Assembly: GCA_016712345.1 (NCBI GenBank)
Contig: JADJRH010000011.1
Span: 2,914,001 to 2,978,000, forward strand
Direction: 5' to 3'
Length of the DNA: 64,000 nucleotides
DNA from: Polyangiaceae bacterium
GTDB taxonomy: Bacteria; Myxococcota_A; Polyangia; Polyangiales; Polyangiaceae
Position numbers and translations under genes: made by a program. Shown piece after piece: positions 24,596-32,698 of this stretch (position 1 is its first letter; every line of letters begins with the position of its first letter). The notes under the pieces were generated by a model. It was not told where the DNA came from. It searched no databases and worked only from the letters and a program-made list of their open reading frames with translations.

Positions 24596-27500
24596 TCAAG
24601 GAGCTGGGGCGAGAACACGAATACAACGAAACCCGACGTCCCCGACCGTGACCGTGGGCACGACCCTGACCCGGAGCGAAGAGCGCAGCCTCCTGGGCAC
24701 GTACCTGAAAGAACCGCCGCGCAACACGCGTCTCAGGCCGTCGGAGGGGCCGGCGTAGTTAGCAACAGGTTGGTCAGGATGGGGGCCATACCTGTCCCAA
24801 ACCCATTCCCACACGGTGCCGTGCATGTCGAAAAGGCCCCATGGATTGGGCTTGTAATGCCCGACCGGCGATAGGTACACCGAACCGTCGTCGCAAGCTT
24901 CATTCACCGTCCAGCTCGGCTCCTTCACCTTTGCCGACCTGTCCGCACCGTTGGCGTATTGGCAGGCGTCTTTCGGGTCATCGCCAAAACTGTACGCCGT
25001 GGTGGTGCCGGCGCGCGCTGCGTATTCCCACTCCGCTTCGGTGGGTAGCCTGTACCCCGTGCACGCTCGGTCCCACTCCCAATCGGCCGGCCCTTTTTCC
25101 CGGTAACAACGGGTGCGCTGCCGGTTGAGCGGGAGGGCCTTGTTTTCCAGGTCGGTCAGAGCGTTCAGAAACTTCACGGCGTCGATCCAACTTACCATAT
25201 TTGCAGGCAAGTCGTCGCCGCAACCATATTGGCAGTCGAAAGGCGTTGTACCCATCACCACCTTCCATTGCTTTTGCGTCACTTCGTGGATGGCGATTTC
25301 AAAAGGGCTCACCTCGGCGGGGTGTTGGGTTTCGTCGTCAAAGGCGTTTTGGCTGTCAGGCCCTAGATCCTTCAAAAACCGCGCACGCTCTTCTTTGCTG
25401 CTTCCCATGGTGAACCTCCCCCATGGAAGGTGAACAAACCGCATCGGCGCCTTGTCCGCGAGCGCCACCGTGGTCGCGTCCAGCGGCTTTTTCTCGGCTT
25501 CTTCGAGCACCACCTTCCACGTCGGCGGAAGCACTTCCACTTTCTCAGTCTGAGGTTTCGACCTTTCCCACCCCCACCACGTTGCCCAGCTCACCGCCCC
25601 AACGACCACCAAAGCTACCAACAGCCCGGCATCTTTTTTCCCCCACCTGCCCCACCGCACCAGATCGCCGAGCCGGGCTTTTCCCCTGCCTTCTACCCAT
25701 CCGCGGGCTGACTCTTCTTCGTGGACCGACCACGCTTTTTCAGAATCGGCGGGGCCGGCCACTTCGCGCAGTTTCAACTCTTCACCGAGCAGGTCGCGGA
25801 GTTCGCGCGCCACGGGACTGTCTGCCAATTCATTGAGCAACAGGTCCACTTTTGTTTCACCCAAAATCGCGCGGTGAACCGCCATTTTCATCGCGCGTTT
25901 TTCTTTTTCAAACGCGTCGTCGCCGATTTTGGCCGCCTGGAGCTGGCGGAGCAGCAGCCGGCGGGCGCGGTGCTCCAAACGCTCGGCTGGAGCATTGGGC
26001 CAAAGCGTTTGATCTTCCCTCCGCAAACCCGCGAGAAGTGTACACCGAGCTTCAGGGTTGAAACGCAGGCTCGCGCCCAACCCCACTTGACCTTCCCCAT
26101 ACCCTTTTTCGCGCACCCAGTCGATGAGGCGTTGGACAAACCTCGCCTCCGGTAGCACTTGATGAATTTCAGGCAATTCGCGGCGCAGACTGTCAAGATG
26201 TTCCCATGTCGGGTCGGGCACGCAGCACGCGGTCGCCGCCCATCGGTGAAGCGCCTGTTCCACCCCTTCGTCGTTCAGGCCAACAAAGGCGTGCGCTCGC
26301 GGAGAAAGCCGTCTCTGGCCGCCACCCGACAGCGCCGTCGCACACGCGACCAACCCTTCACGGGTAAAGGGGAATCGCGGCAGTTTGGATTGGACAATTC
26401 TGTCGGCAATGCGTTTTTGGTCTTTGCGCCGTTCTTCCACAGGGCGCGGATCCAGGTCTAAAAAAGCGCGCGTGGGCCACGCGCCAAGTGTACGCAACCA
26501 ATCCATTCGGCCGCGCAGATCTTGAGGGAGCGCCATGCGCGATACAAGCAGCAGAGGCATGCCCTCGGTTCGGCGCGCCAAGTCGGCGAGGGCAATAGGA
26601 TGGTGGTCGGGGTAGCGCAAGAGGGTGTCAGGTCGGTCGCGATAATCATATCGAACGAGCGGCACGCCAAGCCGTTTCCAGCGGTCGAGCATCCACTCCA
26701 CCCCGGCCAGGTAGGGATGGCTCCCCTCTTCAATGTCCACCAACACAAGCAGCGCCTCGCGCCTCCCCCCGGGGGCAAACACCGCGACCACCTGTCCCCC
26801 AGCAGCTATGGTCCGATTTACGGTCGGCGGCACATCCAACTCCCACCCATCTTCCCTTCGCGCGATGCGCCCGAGGAGAGTCGCCGCGTCGTCGATCGCC
26901 CCAACGGCCATGGGTGGAGCCCGATCCACGTGGTAAGGTACACCCAACGAGGGGGTGTCGGACATCAGCCGGGCGCGTTCCTTTTCGGCCCGCTCGTCAG
27001 ACTCTAGCATATCGCGGGTAAAGTCGCGATCCGCCATCCACCAGCGCGCGGCGAAAATGGCTCCCAGGGCCGAAGCCAATATCAACAAAATTCGCAGCCA
27101 CCAAGGGCCGGGCACAGCGCTTGATTCCGTTGGGGCACCGGGCAGCGGGGAAAAAGTGGCTCCATCCTGTACCAATTCTAAGTGAGCACCGTCCGGCGGT
27201 TTCGGGCGAACCTCGACTGCTTGCCCACTCGGATCAGGGGTAGGTTGCGCGCTGGGACCGATGGTAGGTTCACCCGTCGGAGCCGGCTTCAATGGATTCA
27301 CTATCTCCGACTTCACCCAAATTCCAGCTTTTTCAAGCGCGATTGGTAATGTCAGAATTCCCAGAACCAACACCACCCCCACGATCGCCGCCCACGTCAC
27401 CCCTCGCAGCCGCCTGGTTAACTTCGACCAAAAACCAACCTGCTCAGGCTCATTCAGGTTCAGCTCGCGACGCGCTGGAGCCGGTGTTTTCTCGGTCTTC

Positions 27501-27814
27501 GATGAGATCTCCCCTTCGGCGCTCCCCTTCCCTTTGCCTGTCAGGTCAGACTGCGCCTGCGTTTCCTCTACCCGAAATGTACGCCGAAAACTATCGAGCA
27601 CTTGCTGGTAGCGCGTTTCGTCGGTCGCCAAGAGCGACGCGAGGCTCTGCCCCACTTCGTTCAGGTCGGTCACATTTCGCGCTCGCAGCACGCGCAATAG
27701 TTCTTCCACACGCACTGAAAGCCGCGGGTTCAACACAATCAGCCGCTCGGCCGACAAGCGCCCGAGCCACGCCGCCACACTCTGCCGGTCAGCGGTCACG
27801 GGCCCCGATCGCAT
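24596..27814 (-). CDS. Large membrane protein: vWA-like region plus variable FGE/SUMF1 domain (variable protein B)
   Basis: Up to 1,072 residues; start ATG 27814 or GTG 27799, both overlapping the 3' end of the MoxR gene. Order: helical N-terminus (1-82); acidic linker; TM1 about 139-162; Pro-rich periplasmic-type linker; TM2 about 238-258; soluble region 265-725; TM3 about 731-749; FGE/C-type-lectin-fold domain 787-1072. In the soluble region ALLVLVDIEEGSHPYLAGVE and VPLVRYDYRDRPDTL look like strands 1 and 2 of a von Willebrand A fold with a degenerate metal site (inference). The FGE domain has RFVHLPWGRFTMGSS, YRLPTEAEWEYAARAGTTTA, NPWGLFDMHGTVWEWVWDRY and ends GFRCIRVLAPAP. With three TMs the vWA-like part is probably cytosolic and the FGE domain outside. 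Third gene of the EAD-MoxR-FGE operon. Confidence 0.85.
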   Translation of the reverse strand: MRSGPVTADRQSVAAWLGRLSAERLIVLNPRLSVRVEELLRVLRARNVTDLNEVGQSLASLLATDETRYQQVLDSFRRTFRVEETQAQSDLTGKGKGSAEGEISSKTEKTPAPARRELNLNEPEQVGFWSKLTRRLRGVTWAAIVGVVLVLGILTLPIALEKAGIWVKSEIVNPLKPAPTGEPTIGPSAQPTPDPSGQAVEVRPKPPDGAHLELVQDGATFSPLPGAPTESSAVPGPWWLRILLILASALGAIFAARWWMADRDFTRDMLESDERAEKERARLMSDTPSLGVPYHVDRAPPMAVGAIDDAATLLGRIARREDGWELDVPPTVNRTIAAGGQVVAVFAPGGRREALLVLVDIEEGSHPYLAGVEWMLDRWKRLGVPLVRYDYRDRPDTLLRYPDHHPIALADLARRTEGMPLLLVSRMALPQDLRGRMDWLRTLGAWPTRAFLDLDPRPVEERRKDQKRIADRIVQSKLPRFPFTREGLVACATALSGGGQRRLSPRAHAFVGLNDEGVEQALHRWAATACCVPDPTWEHLDSLRRELPEIHQVLPEARFVQRLIDWVREKGYGEGQVGLGASLRFNPEARCTLLAGLRREDQTLWPNAPAERLEHRARRLLLRQLQAAKIGDDAFEKEKRAMKMAVHRAILGETKVDLLLNELADSPVARELRDLLGEELKLREVAGPADSEKAWSVHEEESARGWVEGRGKARLGDLVRWGRWGKKDAGLLVALVVVGAVSWATWWGWERSKPQTEKVEVLPPTWKVVLEEAEKKPLDATTVALADKAPMRFVHLPWGRFTMGSSKEERARFLKDLGPDSQNAFDDETQHPAEVSPFEIAIHEVTQKQWKVVMGTTPFDCQYGCGDDLPANMVSWIDAVKFLNALTDLENKALPLNRQRTRCYREKGPADWEWDRACTGYRLPTEAEWEYAARAGTTTAYSFGDDPKDACQYANGADRSAKVKEPSWTVNEACDDGSVYLSPVGHYKPNPWGLFDMHGTVWEWVWDRYGPHPDQPVANYAGPSDGLRRVLRGGSFRYVPRRLRSSLRVRVVPTVTVGDVGFRCIRVLAPAP
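24635..24703 (-). other. Hypervariable segment B (candidate DGR variable repeat)
   Basis: 23 codons (residues 1038-1060 of the large FGE protein) encoding YVPRRLRSSLRVRVVPTVTV-GDV before GFRC. Identical flanks with segment A. It includes the 6-bp tandem duplication ACGGTCACGGTC that accounts for the two extra codons. Confidence 0.65.
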
Positions 27815-28796
27815 CCAGATCTTCGTTCAACTTGAGTAGGCATGGTAAACCGGGAAGGTCACCCCATGACATGCCGTCGGGAAGTTTTCCTCCCGCGCCG
27901 ACGATTCCACCGGCAAACGCTCGCACTGTCGGCTCCACATCAGCTGGATTGTACAATCGGTGCAGGGCATCTACCCAGTTGAGCATCTCCGCCGTTGTGG
28001 GAGGTTTGGCAATCCCCCGCTCTGCCCGAAGCGCCATAAAAATCGAAGACAGACGTAACATCATCTGCAAGTCCCCGTCGGGAAAACGCGCTTTGGCAAT
28101 CTCAGCCAACCGCGTTTCAGTTGGCGGGGGGATGTGAAAAAACACGCACCGGCGAAGAAACGGTTCAGGCAGTTGGCGCTCGGCATTGCTCGTGATCACC
28201 ACCAACGGGCGCTTTTGACCTTCAGGGCGCTCCATGTTTCGTTGGAGCGGCACGTTTTTATAGGTTCGATCCATCGCGCGCTCTTCACCGACAAAATCGC
28301 CGATTTCAGGGATCTCAAACCGCCCCTCATCCAACTCGTGCAAGAGGTCATTGGGGAGATCGCGCGGAGCCTTGTCAATCTCATCCAACAAGATCACATT
28401 CCGCGGCCCGGGGCTCATCAGCGCGGCCCCCAGCGGTCGCAACGCGATGTACTTTCGCGGGTCGCGCGCCCGTTCGCGGTCGCCGTGTTGCGCATCGCCG
28501 AAACGCGTCAACGCGTCGTAATGGTAGAGCAGATCGCGCGCTTTGGTATCACTCCGAATGTGACACCGCAGCGGCTCAGCTCGTCCAATCGCGTGCGCCG
28601 CGACCCACGCAAAGTCAGACTTTCCACACCCCGGCTCGCCCGTGAGCAACAAGGGTAGATTGAGGCCCAGCGCCGTGCGCGCCGCGTGCACCAAACCTTC
28701 ATCGGCGAGGTAAGGTCCGTATTGACCGCGCAGACCAGTGTAGGGAATGTTTTCCAAGTCAGAATGTTCGACAAAACGAGGCAAGGCACTGGACAT
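27789..28796 (-). CDS. MoxR-type AAA+ ATPase
   Basis: 335 residues. Walker A GEPGCGKSDFAWVAA, then RCHIRSDTKARDLLYHYDAL, the MoxR-specific pre-Walker region, Walker B NVILLDEIDKAPRDLPNDLL, HELDEGRFEIPEIG, sensor 1 PLVVITSNAERQLPEPFLRR (the arginine finger region) and a C-terminal lid with MLRLSSIFMALRAERGIAKP. MoxR ATPases act as chaperone-like motors with vWA partners. Spaced 6 bp from the upstream EAD gene and overlapping the downstream FGE gene, so the three are one transcription unit. Confidence 0.9.
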   Translation of the reverse strand: MSSALPRFVEHSDLENIPYTGLRGQYGPYLADEGLVHAARTALGLNLPLLLTGEPGCGKSDFAWVAAHAIGRAEPLRCHIRSDTKARDLLYHYDALTRFGDAQHGDRERARDPRKYIALRPLGAALMSPGPRNVILLDEIDKAPRDLPNDLLHELDEGRFEIPEIGDFVGEERAMDRTYKNVPLQRNMERPEGQKRPLVVITSNAERQLPEPFLRRCVFFHIPPPTETRLAEIAKARFPDGDLQMMLRLSSIFMALRAERGIAKPPTTAEMLNWVDALHRLYNPADVEPTVRAFAGGIVGAGGKLPDGMSWGDLPGLPCLLKLNEDLDAIGARDR

Positions 28797-28802
28797 GTCA
28801 AA

Positions 28803-29951
28803 TCACCGCCCGACGTAATGGTTGGTTTCTTTCCACTCGTTAACCAGACTATCCAATGCGTCCCCCAAACTTTGCAAGGTGGTGCCGGCGGTGGCCAGCG
28901 CTTTCGAGTGGAGGTTCTTGCACGCCTGAATCAGTGGTAGATCTACGTCCGAGTTGTCTTGCCGGATATGGTGCTCCACATCGGCCCAGCTCGGCAGCTC
29001 AAGCGCCGGCAGCGAGATCAGCCGCAAACACCGTGCGCGCGAGATTGCCGACGCCAATAAGTCTACCCATGGGTCCATCTTCCCAACCGGAGCGGCTGGA
29101 TGCTCGATGGGTAGAACAAAGCGTACTGGATGTTTCAACTTCTTTTCCTGACTCAGCGAAGCGAGCACCGGATCTATCTGCGAACAAAGGAGCTTTACCA
29201 ACTCCATTGCAAGAGCCTTGTCCACTCCTCGAATAGGGCCGTCCGTTTCGTTAAAAACCACCAGCGCCGGTTCTTTGGCGGCCTGCTCTTTCAGCACAAA
29301 GTCGAGATCACCGCGACGAACGCGACTGCCGGCCACCAGGCACCTCTTCCACTCGTCCGCGGTTTTTGCTTTCGTTCCGTCTTTGGTGCGCTCCACTTTC
29401 AGATGACTGTGGGTCCACTGGCAAGCTTCGTTAAAGTACGCCTGAATTCGCCTCAAAAACAAGTGAATGTCCTGCTCCATCGACCCGTGAACCAAAAACA
29501 CAAGGTGCTCGGTGTCGCGCTGTTTGCATCGCTCCACAAGAGTGGACCACTGGGTGATGCGGTCGAGAATAATCGACGTGTGAGTCGGATCGCTTTCGCC
29601 AACTGGCCCCCTCTCGGACGGAGGCGCTACATCAAGCCGGCGTCCTTTCTTAGCGGCATCGAGCGCCCGTTCCAACTCTAGGCGAGCGCTGCGGAAAACC
29701 GCCTCTTCAGGTGTGTCACTGGCCGCCCATTCCGCCGTTTTCAACCACTCTATCAGCGGGTGCTCGCCCCGAGGCCCGCGGTCTGGTTTGTTGAGTGCGC
29801 ACAAGTCCAAGTACATTTGATCAAAGGGCCTGCCCGTTTGGGGAATTGTCGCGCGAACCAGGTGCGCCACGCCGGCAAACAACACCGCGCGGTCGAGCCC
29901 CGCATCCACCGCTGTCTTTGCCAAAGTACGCAACGTGTCGTTCGTGAGCAT
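28803..29951 (-). CDS. EAD-type adaptor/effector protein of the MoxR operon
   Basis: From ATG 29951, 382 residues. The first ~75 residues (LTNDTLRTLAKTAVDAGLDR, AVLFAGVAHLVRATIPQTGR, PFDQMYLDLCALNKPDRG, HPLIEWLKTAEW) form a small helical domain resembling the effector-associated domains (EADs) described for NTP-dependent conflict systems, which work as homotypic death-domain-like adaptors. The rest is a charged alpha/beta region (HLVFLVHGSMEQDIHLFLRR, EPALVVFNETDGPIRGVDKA, RFVLPIEHPAAPVGKMDPW) without a catalytic motif I can identify. It looks like the adaptor/VMAP-like component beside MoxR. The frame is open to 30044. Confidence 0.65.
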   Translation of the reverse strand: MLTNDTLRTLAKTAVDAGLDRAVLFAGVAHLVRATIPQTGRPFDQMYLDLCALNKPDRGPRGEHPLIEWLKTAEWAASDTPEEAVFRSARLELERALDAAKKGRRLDVAPPSERGPVGESDPTHTSIILDRITQWSTLVERCKQRDTEHLVFLVHGSMEQDIHLFLRRIQAYFNEACQWTHSHLKVERTKDGTKAKTADEWKRCLVAGSRVRRGDLDFVLKEQAAKEPALVVFNETDGPIRGVDKALAMELVKLLCSQIDPVLASLSQEKKLKHPVRFVLPIEHPAAPVGKMDPWVDLLASAISRARCLRLISLPALELPSWADVEHHIRQDNSDVDLPLIQACKNLHSKALATAGTTLQSLGDALDSLVNEWKETNHYVGR

Positions 29952-30123
29952 CACCAACCCTGAGGCCCACCATACCCCCATGCCCGCCCTCAAGTCCATG
30001 CCAATCGAGCACAACGAACGCTCGCGCTTACAACTCCGCCTCACGCCGGCATTGTTGCGTCCAATTCAACGCGCTCCGCTTGACCTCGCACGCAATCCAA
30101 ACCAAACCGTCGACCCAACCAAA

Positions 30124-30268
30124 ATAACGGCAAACCCTTTCAATCGTCGGCCCCCCGCTCCGCTTTGGAACCTCGTCAACACCCGAACCTCCCCATTCTA
30201 CCCATGGGCGCTTCTACCCATCGCGGCCTGACTGTTCCAGCCACACTGTTCGTTCGCGCGCGTGAACG
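30124..30268 (+). repeat. Dispersed intergenic element, copy g (complete)
   Basis: Nearly identical to copy f: AATAACGGCAAACCCTTTCA, CTCCGCTTTGGAACCTCGTC, CTACCCAT at 30197 and 30212, GTTCCAGCCACACTGTTCG and TTCGCGCGCGTGAA. It sits about 170 bp upstream of the EAD gene, so it may carry the promoter region of the conflict operon. Confidence 0.9.
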
Positions 30269-30367
30269 GTGAACGCTCCACTCCACCCGCAAAGCGAACG
30301 ACCGCCGGCGCAGAAGCCCGCTTTGCGTTTTTCGCGAGCCACATGTCCCGCATCTACCAGGTAGAAA

Positions 30368-30964
30368 TCAAGCGCACTCCGCGCTGTATCGAAGGGCAAA
30401 ATTGCTGCAACCAATGCACTGCCCACCAATCAGGATCGCATCAAAATAGTCTTGAAGACCCCGGCCCGGCGCAATGTTCGGCGGTTCTCCCTGGTAGGTG
30501 ACCACCACCGCCGGACGCCAGACAGTTGTTTTGCAGCCGCGGCAGTGCAAGGCGGCTTTGGCCGGTGGAGCGGCGCGGACCTTTTTCTTTTTCTTGGCAG
30601 TCTCGGCGTTATACCCGTGAAGCGAAGGGTCAAAAATGAGCCCGCGCGCGGCGCACTTGGTGCAACCGTAAAACACCGGCGCGGAAAACTCTTGGTCAAC
30701 CCCAACGCCGAAAATCTTCCCTTTTTCGTCACCGCACGGGCAACCTACCCGCCACACCTCCAATTCATCCCGGGTAGAAAGCCACTCTTCCGTTCGCTCC
30801 AATTTGCGATGCCGCTCAAGCGACTCCGCGTCGTCGACGTCTGAAACAAATTGCTCAATCAACTTTTGTCGAAAATCGCCTTCTGCCCGGGTTACTCGCA
30901 CAGAAGCCAAACACGAAGGAGGTGGGATTTCAATCCCGGTAATGCGCATCGCCGTACGATACAC
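30368..30964 (-). CDS. Multi-zinc-ribbon protein of unknown function
   Basis: 198 residues (ATG 30964, or ATG 30949 giving MRITGIEIPPPSC). Four Cys pairs, CPCGDEKG, GCTKCAARG, CRGCKTTVW and CIGCSN, suggest two treble-clef or zinc-ribbon folds. Separate parts: an N-terminal FRQKLIEQFVSDVDDAESLE helical segment and a Lys-rich AKKKKKVRAAPPAKAA linker. Cytosolic. No family recognised; flanked by a dispersed element downstream and an HflX fragment upstream. Confidence 0.7.
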   Translation of the reverse strand: MYRTAMRITGIEIPPPSCLASVRVTRAEGDFRQKLIEQFVSDVDDAESLERHRKLERTEEWLSTRDELEVWRVGCPCGDEKGKIFGVGVDQEFSAPVFYGCTKCAARGLIFDPSLHGYNAETAKKKKKVRAAPPAKAALHCRGCKTTVWRPAVVVTYQGEPPNIAPGRGLQDYFDAILIGGQCIGCSNFALRYSAECA

Positions 30965-30998
30965 AGAAACAACCCCCGGCGTCCACCTTCATACAAAT

Positions 30999-31400
30999 CT
31001 ACCCATGTCCTGTGTCAACCGCATCGCACACGGGTAGGTCAGTAATCTCTTCGAGCGTGCGACGTTGGGTTGGAGTGAGCCGGTTCATGACAACAATCAG
31101 CTCGGCGTGTGTCGCCTCGCAAAGCTCTTTCAGTTCGCGAACCTTACCCGATCCCAGAAATGTCGACAACTGGAGTGGGCGCTGCAAACGCGCAGCTCTC
31201 GCACCGCCGGGACGATTGGAGCGCGAAACGCCGCGACGCTGAACAAGGCGACCTACCACGGTGGCGCCCAGTTGGCGGAGATGCAACGCAAACTGGTCCA
31301 TCTCGTGGACCGCATCCACACGAGGGGACAAGAGGCCAACGACCAGAACCCGTTTTCCAACTAGAAAACTCTTCTCAAAGGCCCGATTGTGAGCAGTCAT
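30999..31400 (-). CDS. Orphan HflX N-terminal (GTP-binding subdomain-free) fragment
   Basis: 133 residues matching only the N-terminal nucleotide-binding domain of the ribosome-associated GTPase HflX: KRVLVVGLLSPRVDAVHEMD, LGATVVGRLVQRRG, TFLGSGKVRELKELCEATHA and ELIVVMNRLTPTQRRTLEEI. The family then continues V-x-D-R-T-x-L-I-L-x-I-F; here it reads VCDAVDTGHG and stops. No G domain (GxxNxGKS) follows. A truncated gene, or a small protein that retains the ATP-binding HflX domain. A CTACCCAT octamer sits at its 3' end (31000). Confidence 0.65.
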   Translation of the reverse strand: MTAHNRAFEKSFLVGKRVLVVGLLSPRVDAVHEMDQFALHLRQLGATVVGRLVQRRGVSRSNRPGGARAARLQRPLQLSTFLGSGKVRELKELCEATHAELIVVMNRLTPTQRRTLEEITDLPVCDAVDTGHG

Positions 31401-31505
31401 CTGCGCGTCCTACAATCTGTTCGTACTCGTCTTTCACGTCGGCATCCACTGGTAGGGTAGCTTCGGGTTAACTCCCCTGCCACCCATTTCGCCTTCCGCG
31501 GCTCT

Positions 31506-31799
31506 CTATCGTGAGCCTACCCTTCGCGCACCGGGCTGATCGCTTGATCCACCAGCGAGTCGGTTAATACAACGTGCGGCGAGGTCCACCCAAGCCCGGT
31601 AATCGTCCCAAATAATTCTACCCTCGCTCGACAGGTAGGTTGCAGGGCCCATCCCTGGGTCGAGAAGAAACGCATTATACTTTTCCGTGATATTGTCGTG
31701 ACCGCGTTCATCGCGGTCTTTTCGAAGCGCGGCCACAATGCTCTGGGTGAGTTGAAATAGCGGAATTGACACCACGATGCGACGAGAAAACGCACTCAT
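31506..31799 (-). CDS. Small unknown protein, second of a coupled pair
   Basis: 97 residues from ATG 31799 (SAFSRRIVVSIPLFQLTQSI, VAALRKDRDERGHDNITEKY, DDYRAWVDLAARCINRLAGG). Its ATG overlaps the stop of the upstream small gene by 4 bp (ATGA), so the frames are coupled. No family recognised. Confidence 0.55.
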   Translation of the reverse strand: MSAFSRRIVVSIPLFQLTQSIVAALRKDRDERGHDNITEKYNAFLLDPGMGPATYLSSEGRIIWDDYRAWVDLAARCINRLAGGSSDQPGARRVGSR

Positions 31800-32020
31800 A
31801 CCGCCCCCCATGGCACGGAGCCTGAATCTCCGACCGACATTACCAGCGTGTCATCGAAGGGCCACAGATCGCCAAACGACTGGATCCACCGCACTTCAGC
31901 CGGATGGGTATGAACCCACGGTGCCAACAGGTCAGTGTACACTGTCAACCCGCTATAGTTGGCAAGGGCGTCAAACAGCTCTCGGTAGACAGCTTGGTCT
32001 GCATGCATAAACGTACTCAA
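31796..32020 (-). CDS. Small unknown protein, first of a coupled pair
   Basis: 74 residues: QAVYRELFDALANYSGLTVY, TDLLAPWVHTHPAEVRWIQS and PFDDTLVMSVGDSGSVPWG. No signal peptide. Translationally coupled to the gene downstream. The pair's size and layout fit toxin-antitoxin or immunity modules, but nothing in the residues shows this. The upstream boundary may be truncated. Confidence 0.5.
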   Translation of the reverse strand: MSTFMHADQAVYRELFDALANYSGLTVYTDLLAPWVHTHPAEVRWIQSFGDLWPFDDTLVMSVGDSGSVPWGAV

Positions 32021-32124
32021 GAGAGGGTGGATGTAACATGCCGCGCCCTACCCCACAACATTGCCTCGTGCACAAGCACAATCAACATGCTGCGGGCCCG
32101 GCAACTCCACAAACCGCCGGTCAC

Positions 32125-32170
32125 AAATAGTTTGCAGACCTGCAACTTTGCAAGTTTGCAAACCTTGCCT
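32125..32170 (+). promoter_or_regulatory. Palindromic TTTGCA cluster upstream of the HEPN pair
   Basis: Contains TTTGCAGACCTGCAA, CTTTGCAAG and the perfect palindrome GTTTGCAAAC within about 45 bp, 130 bp before the first gene. Clustered palindromic half-sites of this kind are typical of autoregulatory operators of toxin-antitoxin operons. Confidence 0.4.
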
Positions 32171-32293
32171 ATCACGGCAAACGCCTTTACAACCCAATCA
32201 GCCCACGGTTCACCCTTCCAAACGAATCAATCGAGCGGTCTTTCGGGCAAGTCCCATCTGGCGGGGCTTGCCGGAACATGTTAATGTCCATCC

Positions 32294-32698
32294 ATGAGTC
32301 TCAACGAAGTCTTGAACCAGCGCAACGAAGAGAACGCGATCGACCTCAAAGAATTCGATAAGGTCGTCGATGCGCTGATGATCGATATCCGAAAATGGCT
32401 CGAGGGACTGCCATTGTCTCTGACAGACTGGAATGTGCTCGTTCAGCATGTCGACAAGCGGCTCAGTCTGCCGGCCTTGACAATCCATTTCAAAGACGAC
32501 CAAGTGACAGTACAACCGCGGTCATTTCTTGCTGGACGCCGACCCCAAGTGGAAGTCAGCTCGGGCGCGCGGGTAGCGCTCCTAGAGCACGTCCGCGCCA
32601 CCGGGTGGATGTATTCGTGGGAAGGTATGCACGGTCCGCTCAAGTCTCTCACCGCGGAAACCTTCCGCGACGACATCCTCGCGGAGCTGCTGAGATGA
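32294..32698 (+). CDS. Putative antitoxin-side partner of the HEPN protein
   Basis: 134 residues: NEENAIDLKEFDKVVDALMI, DIRKWLEGLPLSLTDWNVLV, VEVSSGARVALLEHVRATGW and LTAETFRDDILAELLR. Predicted mixed alpha/beta, no membrane segment. Its stop overlaps the ATG of the HEPN gene (ATGA, 32695-32698). No family recognised; the antitoxin role is inferred from position before a HEPN gene and the palindromes upstream. Confidence 0.6.
   Translation: MSLNEVLNQRNEENAIDLKEFDKVVDALMIDIRKWLEGLPLSLTDWNVLVQHVDKRLSLPALTIHFKDDQVTVQPRSFLAGRRPQVEVSSGARVALLEHVRATGWMYSWEGMHGPLKSLTAETFRDDILAELLR

Noticed and set aside
22209..29951. A reverse transcriptase or template repeat inside the window
   Set aside because: I found no protein with reverse-transcriptase motifs and no third copy of the variable-segment flanks; if a DGR exists its other parts lie outside.
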